Source: Bacillus velezensis (GTDB taxonomy: Bacteria > Bacillota > Bacilli > Bacillales > Bacillaceae). Taken from it: a stretch of DNA of 64,000 bases. The DNA is taken from contig NZ_LLZC01000007.1 in the NCBI RefSeq assembly GCF_001461825.1, forward strand, positions 1-64,000. The letters are read 5' to 3'. Below the pieces are notes generated by a model. The model was given only the letters and a program-made list of their open reading frames with translations. It had not been told where the DNA came from and did not search any database. Positions 61,101 to 64,000 of the stretch are shown piece after piece; position 1 is the stretch's first letter; the number at the start of each line of letters is the position of its first letter. Made by a program: the position numbers and the translations under genes.

Positions 61101-64000
61101 CGTCTGCTGTTTTAACAGATGCTTCACTTTTTCAAGCAGGCTGTCAGCATCAATGTCATGACGTACGCCGGTCTCTGTTTCCGGATGATCATTCTCTTTG
61201 CGGAACAGTTTTGCTATCATGTGTTTCACATCTCCTTCAAGAACCGTCATCCGGGCTGTCCCGCTCATCAAGCCTTGATATAAAGCCTTGATGCCGGCAT
61301 CTGTGCCGAGCGGTGCGATTCCCGCCTCCTGCATCAGCATATCTTCCGTCTGCTTTCCTGCCTGCATTCCGCCTTCTTTCCATAACGGCCAGCTGACAGA
61401 AAGCGTCTTTCCGTATCTTTGTCCTGCGGCTTGTAAAGAACGGCGGTACTCGGCATACATCTCCATAAAGACATTTGCAGACGCATAATCAGCCTGGCCG
61501 ACGCTTCCAAGCACACCTGATAAGGATGAAAAGACAATAAAGACATCTAATTTCTCATGTTGTGACGCTTCATCAAGATACACAAGGCCCTTCACTTTCG
61601 GAGCGAGAACGTGTTGGTATTCCTCTGCCGTCTTCTTCACCATGTAGTTGTCTTTTATAATGCCGGCACTGTGAACAATCCCGTCCAGCTTGCCGTGCCG
61701 TTTGCGTATATTGCGGATCAATCGGTATACTTCTGCTTCGTCCGTGACATCGGTCTGCTCGAAGAAAACAGAAGCGCCGGCAGCACGTACTGTTTCCAGC
61801 ATGTCTTTCTGCTTTTCTCTGAGAGCGGACCGGCCGGTTAGTATGATGACGGTGTCTTTTGTACGGTTTGCGATCTCTTTTGCAAAAATCAGACCTAAAC
61901 CTCCCGCACCTCCTGTAATGAGATAAACGCCTTCGTCTTTCCACGGAATGTCCGGCTCCGCTTGAGAAATATCCATCTCTTCCCAATCAGCGGCAAAGCG
62001 CTTGCCGTTTTCATATTTCACATGGACGCTTTCGGCATGCATACGGTTTTCGGACGCTTTTTCCGCTATGCCTTCAGCACGTTCTTCCTCCTCGGCTTCG
62101 ATCATTTGACAGATCAGCTTGGAATGTTCAAGGCATGCGGTTTTGAAGAGGCCGGTAATGCCTGAGAACACCTGCTGTAAGCCTGCTGACCGCGTAACAG
62201 CCTGAAAAAGAACGCGGCCCTTCGGCTTGCTTTTCATTATGGTTTTGATATGGTCAAACAGCTGGCCCGCATAAGAATGATACCGCTCTGCAATAGATGC
62301 GGGACGATCGTCCAAGATAATGACGCTTGCATGTTCAAGCTTTGCTTCCACGGCCTGTTTTACAGCTTCATCGTACTCACAAAGGAAAATGATATGCTCT
62401 TCATACGAAGGCTCGTGGGCCGCCGGTTCCGGCTGCTCTTTCCAGACCGGTTCAGCGAGCAATGTGTCCGTACGGCTGACCGAAATGCCGGCACCCGCGT
62501 TTTCTTCCATGATCCGCGTTGAGAAACCTCTCATCCGCACACAAAGCCCGCCGTTATTGTCATATAGATCAATATCGGCTTTTTGGATAGGATCGCCGGC
62601 TTTATTGTTCGCACTGAATGTGACGTGCACCCACATATCATCAGCGCACGGCTTCAGAACGTCCAGCTCCTCTAAAGCAAACGGCAATGCGGCTTTGAAT
62701 GGTTCCCCGCTTTCTGTAAGCAGCGCTCTCGTCACGTTTTGCAAATATTCGGCGGCCTGAAGCGCACCGTCCATCATACTCGGATGAAGGATATAATCAG
62801 CTTTTGTATGAGAGACGGATTCAGGAAGCTTCAATTTAGCAAGCAGCCGGTCTTCGCCTTTGTATACAAGCTGCACCCCTTTGTATCCGGGCCCGTAATC
62901 AGCACCGATCATTCCTTTGTAAAACGCTTGAGATTCGATTGTTCCCTGTGTGCACCGGCGCTTCAGCTGCTCAATATCCGCCGCTTCCTCCGGTTCCTTC
63001 CGGATGATTTCAGCGATGCCCTGATTATAAAGAGGAGCTTCTTCACCGATAGAATCGTTACCCCCGTACATTCTGTAATGAATCTTTCCGTCCTCTTCTT
63101 CATAAAGTCCGATATGGACACGGACAGCCTCCTGATCGGCTATCACCGGGCGGACCCATACAATATTCTTTAAGCGCAGGCCCAGAGAATCCTCTGTTGC
63201 CCCGCCGATGCTTTTCTCCGCCGCGGCCCGTGCCATCTCAAGGGTAACGGCAGCCGGCACGATCGCCATTCCTTTAATGATATGCTCGGCAATAAAATAC
63301 TCTTTTCCCGTGAATTCCGAACTGAACCGCTGCTCCTGCAAGACAGATGTATTCTGATGTACCAACGGATGCAAAAGTTTGGTATCCGTTTGCTTCACAG
63401 TTTCCTCCGGCCAGAAGCGCTCCTCTGCGAACGGGTAGGTCGGCGCACTGATTCTTTGCGGCGCGGAATCCTGATACAATAAGCCCCAATCGACACGCGC
63501 TCCTTCAACCCAGAGCGCCGCGAGTGCTTTCAGCTTTTCATCCCGTGTCTGACATGACGCAAGCTCTTCCATCTCCTGAGCTGACACTTCTCTGCTTCTC
63601 ACTTTTTCGCCCCGTAAGATGTTTTGGTCATTGCCGTTGATAAAATCCTGCAGCTGACGCTTCAAATCGTGACGATCATGACTGATAAAAACGGCTCTCT
63701 CTTCCATCGCTTCACGTCCGGTCTGATACGTAAATGCCAGATCATGCAAGGAAACATCGTTTTCGGCTTCATCCAGAAAGCCGGATAAACAAGATGCATA
63801 GGCAGTAAGACGCTGCTTATTTCTCGCTGACAGCGGAACGATAAAAGGCGGCTGTCCGTCCTTTGATCCGCTGATCGTTTTGTTTTCGTACTGTTCAAAA
63901 ATGGCGTGGGCGTTTGTTCCTCCGAGTCCGAATGAGCTTAACGCTGCGCGGTGCGGCGTCTCTCTCTCCGGAAGCGGTTTTCGCTTATCCGCCACATAAA
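52173..64000 (-). CDS. baeN: bacillaene hybrid NRPS/PKS (BaeN), 3' part
   Basis: Open from the window edge; a codon at 63995 can be read as a start but is internal, since the preceding sequence continues a KS domain. Residues are counted from 63995. Order: KS tail (to 40), DH (about 208-495; His238, Asp409), KR (685-900; Tyr837), ACP (Ser989), KS (1082-1515; Cys1251, His1386, His1430), DH (1703-1985; His1732, Asp1902), KR (Tyr2317), ACP (Ser2470), KS (2558-2992; Cys2727, His2862, His2909), DH (3175-3455; His3205, Asp3378) and KR (3670-3870; Tyr3821). All visible active sites are present. The N-terminal NRPS module expected for BaeN lies outside. The protein ends after the KR with no ACP; the partner MT-ACP is on BaeR. 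Modules of this type yield conjugated double bonds. The stop overlaps the baeR ribosome site. Confidence 0.94.
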   Translation of the reverse strand, partial: YVADKRKPLPERETPHRAALSSFGLGGTNAHAIFEQYENKTISGSKDGQPPFIVPLSARNKQRLTAYASCLSGFLDEAENDVSLHDLAFTYQTGREAMEERAVFISHDRHDLKRQLQDFINGNDQNILRGEKVRSREVSAQEMEELASCQTRDEKLKALAALWVEGARVDWGLLYQDSAPQRISAPTYPFAEERFWPEETVKQTDTKLLHPLVHQNTSVLQEQRFSSEFTGKEYFIAEHIIKGMAIVPAAVTLEMARAAAEKSIGGATEDSLGLRLKNIVWVRPVIADQEAVRVHIGLYEEEDGKIHYRMYGGNDSIGEEAPLYNQGIAEIIRKEPEEAADIEQLKRRCTQGTIESQAFYKGMIGADYGPGYKGVQLVYKGEDRLLAKLKLPESVSHTKADYILHPSMMDGALQAAEYLQNVTRALLTESGEPFKAALPFALEELDVLKPCADDMWVHVTFSANNKAGDPIQKADIDLYDNNGGLCVRMRGFSTRIMEENAGAGISVSRTDTLLAEPVWKEQPEPAAHEPSYEEHIIFLCEYDEAVKQAVEAKLEHASVIILDDRPASIAERYHSYAGQLFDHIKTIMKSKPKGRVLFQAVTRSAGLQQVFSGITGLFKTACLEHSKLICQMIEAEEEERAEGIAEKASENRMHAESVHVKYENGKRFAADWEEMDISQAEPDIPWKDEGVYLITGGAGGLGLIFAKEIANRTKDTVIILTGRSALREKQKDMLETVRAAGASVFFEQTDVTDEAEVYRLIRNIRKRHGKLDGIVHSAGIIKDNYMVKKTAEEYQHVLAPKVKGLVYLDEASQHEKLDVFIVFSSLSGVLGSVGQADYASANVFMEMYAEYRRSLQAAGQRYGKTLSVSWPLWKEGGMQAGKQTEDMLMQEAGIAPLGTDAGIKALYQGLMSGTARMTVLEGDVKHMIAKLFRKENDHPETETGVRHDIDADSLLEKVKHLLKQQTASLLKVNIDKIDPHEEMTKYGLDSISMTEFTNQLNKTYRLTLTPTIFFDHPTIHEFAVHLISEYEEEFAGRFAVNTKTVQSARPVKETQITRPAVKRRRTLPETLPQTVQRDQGPEPIAIVGISGIFPMAEDIEAYWQNLKEGKDCMTEIPKDRWDWRDYYGDPAKEANKTNVNQGGFIDGIAEFDPLFFGISPREAEQMDPQQRLLLTHAWKAIEDAGYASKSLSGTKTGVFIGTGNTGYGSLLANADAEIEGSSAANTSPSVGPNRVSYTLNLHGPSEPIDTACSSSLVAIHHAVSSIEEGTCDMALAGGINTIVLPDVYISFDKAGALSKEGRCKTFSDQADGFAHGEGAGLFFLKKLKAAEADGDHIYGVIKGSAVNHGGRAASLTTPNPKQQAEVIKAAYKKAGIDPKTVSYIEAHGTGTELGDPVEINGLKQAFSSFADGKEKAAGYCGLGSVKTNIGHLSLAAGAAGIIKILLQMKHRTLVKSLHCETVNPYIQLEDSPFYLVRETMEWKTQTDERGNEQPRRAGISSFGIGGVNAHVVIEEYIPEDREEADDSHIDPCLFVLSAKNEKRLKEQAKQLKRALTEKRYDQSSLVSMAYTLQIGRDAMEERLAVIAGSAEELQEKLSQFITGDKHADLYRGRIDKGTLQMLTEDEEIQEAVEKWMARGKYAKLLELWVKGLNVDWAKLYGDRPPKRMSLPSYPFAKDRYWAAKHTGKHEKTSTVSAGKQDALHPLLHRNTSNLAEQRFSSIYTGEEFYLADHVVKGVPILPGVAHLEMARAAMEQASEVPAGQGSVKLKNTVWVRPITIEDEPVHVNIRLIPETANDVQFDIYSGRDTDQPSVYSQGAVSVRPDAKAPVIDLQKLRSESAETPFSADEVYDMYRKIGFDYGPAFRGVKAIYTGDDFVLGRLSLDAACADTVQEYVMHPGLMDSALQASSILTGTNDEKLMLPFAVQELEVFSACAAEMWVYARLSEDHKAGQIEKRDLDICDENGKVCVRLKGLSFRTAEKEPEKKEKAPETLMLEPVWTRSDETAVQTEPVFARHIVLLCDTDAGLKQAVEAAGAECIEMTSPHGKAAARFRDYTGRILETLQKLLKEETDGDVLIQTVLSKTDKHQLLSGISALLKTAGLEHKKLKTQLIEIEPAENGRITDIIRENKIRAADDSHIKYENGIRYSADVKETAVSGGKIRIPWNDGGIYLITGGAGGLGFIFAKEIARKVKEPTLVLTGRSALSEKQRMQLQSLESLGAKAEYKQADVTDAQTAADLVKTIETEYGGLHGIIHSAGVMKDQYIAKKTTEEFYSVLAPKTDGFVNLDEATEHLALDFFIVFSSISGVTGNAGQADYAAANAFMDSYAAYRNALVTAMYRHGHTLSVNWPLWKDGGMQVNEEMAKLTEKRTGVTPMRTETGIEALYKAWSTGKTSVLVMEGNRAVMREKLLQKTPAAAFAPVKKTDETPAPKDLTAKLQELLAKEVSGLLKINIEEIDIELEFNQYGFDSITLTEFANKLNDTYQLDLTPTVFFEYATIQALAHHLAEDYQTQFAGSTQPKEEKQSGVTDDGGIRLAGNKRFAKTAVQPVQTAAEHKPEPIAIVGMSGVFPKAANIDEYWRNLEEGKDCITEVPADRWDWREYYGDPLNEANKTNVKWGGFIDGVADFDPLFFGISPLEAEQMDPQQRLLMMYAWKAIEDAGYSAKSLSGTKTGLYIGTGNTGYGSLFSDLDIGGASAANMSPSAGPNRVSYMLNLHGPSEPIDTACSSSLVAIHHAVCAIENGNCDMAIAGGVNTVVTPQGHIAYDKAGALSKEGKCKTFSDRADGFAVSEGAGILFLKKLSEAEKAGDHIYGVIKGSAVNHGGRANSLTTPNPKAQAEVVRTAYDKAGIDPRTVTYIEAHGTGTELGDPVEINGLKSAFQKLYEKTGDSAVYASHCGLGSAKTNIGHLSLAAGVAGVIKVLMQMKHKTLAKSLHSEVINPYIKLKDSPFYIVQEKREWTALKDENGNHLPRRAGISSFGIGGVNAHVVIEEYIPKEERKTAVFTHPQIFVLSAKEEERLQEQAQQLAQASFTDADLANVAYTLQQGRDAMEERAAIIASSAEELRDKLKSCAKGRYDIAGIYKGKAGKTSLKSILAGANGEADIEELISRRENDKLAELWVQGADIKWDGLYSDIKPQRMSLPAYPFAKERYWITDNRPKAEKPQAVPTSRVLHPLLHENVSDLTEQRYRSEFTGQETIFTDHLIKGKPVMPGVAYLEMARAAVAQAVKGQKERPSVTRLKNIVWVRPIEAGNRPIEAQISLNPRENGEIVYDIYTDSQTEASGRQIHCQGAAGILSAGEAPHRDIGALKAQCGLSILTSEQCYGLFSKIGIDYGPAQQGIQHIHIGSNQALAELRLPSFLEETADQYVLHPCMLDSALQATIGLKLHADDNQLSLPFALEELDIFSPCTTSMWAYVSSRGTDEKIQRLDIDLCDETGRVCVRIKGISSRMMEGPAPETSLNGANLLAPVWDLAEFRDQSPAYKTEEVVFIAGDEESAVFQLHHPSAKRLHINPEDEIEAVAAELKARGSFGHIVWIAPFHSADDMVKAQDTGVIQMYRVIKAMLALGYGGKRISLTAVTIKTQSVQPADMIDPAHAGIHGLVGSLAKEYPNWQTRLIDAGCPEDVSKAELFSAPFDEQGNTWAYRNNHWYKQRLIPVQQPVSSRPAYQQGGVYVVIGGAGGIGEAWSEYAVKTYQARVVWIGRRKHNSAIQEKIDRLSQFGPAPIYIEADAANPNELTRAYETIKRTHPQINGIIHSAIVLEDQSLKNMPESRFKSVLAAKVNVSVNMARVFQNEPLDFALFFSSVQSFARAAGQSNYAAGCSFKDAFAAHLAQVRPYSAAVMNWSYWGSVGIVSSAEYQERMKQAGVGSIEAPEAMAALERLLGGPLNQFVMMKQAEEPEEKPEEMIEVYPEHHGSAMQKLRSYQPKVTRHVQQLS

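Noticed and set aside
52719..63482. Many plus-strand open frames opposite baeN and baeR, up to about 200 codons
   Set aside because: They have skewed composition, no ribosome sites and lie opposite clearly conserved PKS domains. They result from high GC and codon bias of the true strand.

Overview
The window looks like chromosome of the Bacillus subtilis group, most likely B. velezensis / B. amyloliquefaciens. It carries the conserved B. subtilis gene order xylB-xylA-xylR-xynB-xynP ... glnA-glnR-ynbB-hflX-spoVK-cwlC-ymaB-nrdF-nrdE-nrdI-ymzA-ymzC-hfq-miaA-ymaF-ymaG-ebrAB-ymaD-ymaC-aprX, then the distal end of the bacillaene trans-AT polyketide synthase (baeS, baeR and most of baeN). Most genes lie on the minus strand, so the window is probably reversed relative to the usual B. 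subtilis map. Species assignment rests on remembered gene order and protein similarity, not on a search.

Layout. 1-8.1 kb is an accessory patchwork: the start of an LXG-type polymorphic toxin, yoaP, a UPF0715 membrane protein, two broken genes (one a decayed gamma-class carbonic anhydrase), a zinc alcohol dehydrogenase, a DinB-family protein with a WYL-type regulator, several very small membrane or metal-binding proteins, and a two-gene cassette resembling a cysteine-rich bacteriocin and its immunity peptide. 8.2-10.8 kb is a rifamycin phosphotransferase-type gene whose upstream region holds two strong promoters facing each other. 11-18.9 kb is the xylose/xyloside regulon with two XylR operators and cre sites. 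19-20.2 kb is a royal-jelly/yellow-family protein. 20.2-23.3 kb is prophage debris (chimeric ArpU-like gene, ERCC4 nuclease pseudogene, integrase tail) plus a candidate structured small RNA.

23.3-43 kb is core genome. It includes nitrogen control (glnRA with two GlnR sites), late sporulation (spoVK, cwlC, ymaG), class Ib ribonucleotide reductase with two NrdR boxes, RNA metabolism (hfq, miaA), the EbrAB efflux pair, the serine protease AprX, and a nucB nuclease gene carrying a one-base frameshift.

43.3-64 kb is the end of the bacillaene cluster. BaeN (3' 3.9 kaa present) has three DH-KR blocks, with KS and ACP domains between them, and ends in a KR without an ACP. BaeR starts with a methyltransferase and ACP that complete this split module, then has a ketosynthase lacking a catalytic His, a dehydratase-like domain with the Asp-to-Asn change of an enoyl isomerase, a final KS-ACP and a thioesterase. 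BaeS, on the opposite strand, is the P450 that finishes the molecule. This pathway is known. The less explained signals are the bacteriocin-like cassette, the candidate small RNA, the face-to-face promoters at the rifamycin phosphotransferase gene, and the ArpU fusion with its small membrane partner. No tRNA, rRNA, CRISPR array or intact insertion sequence was seen.
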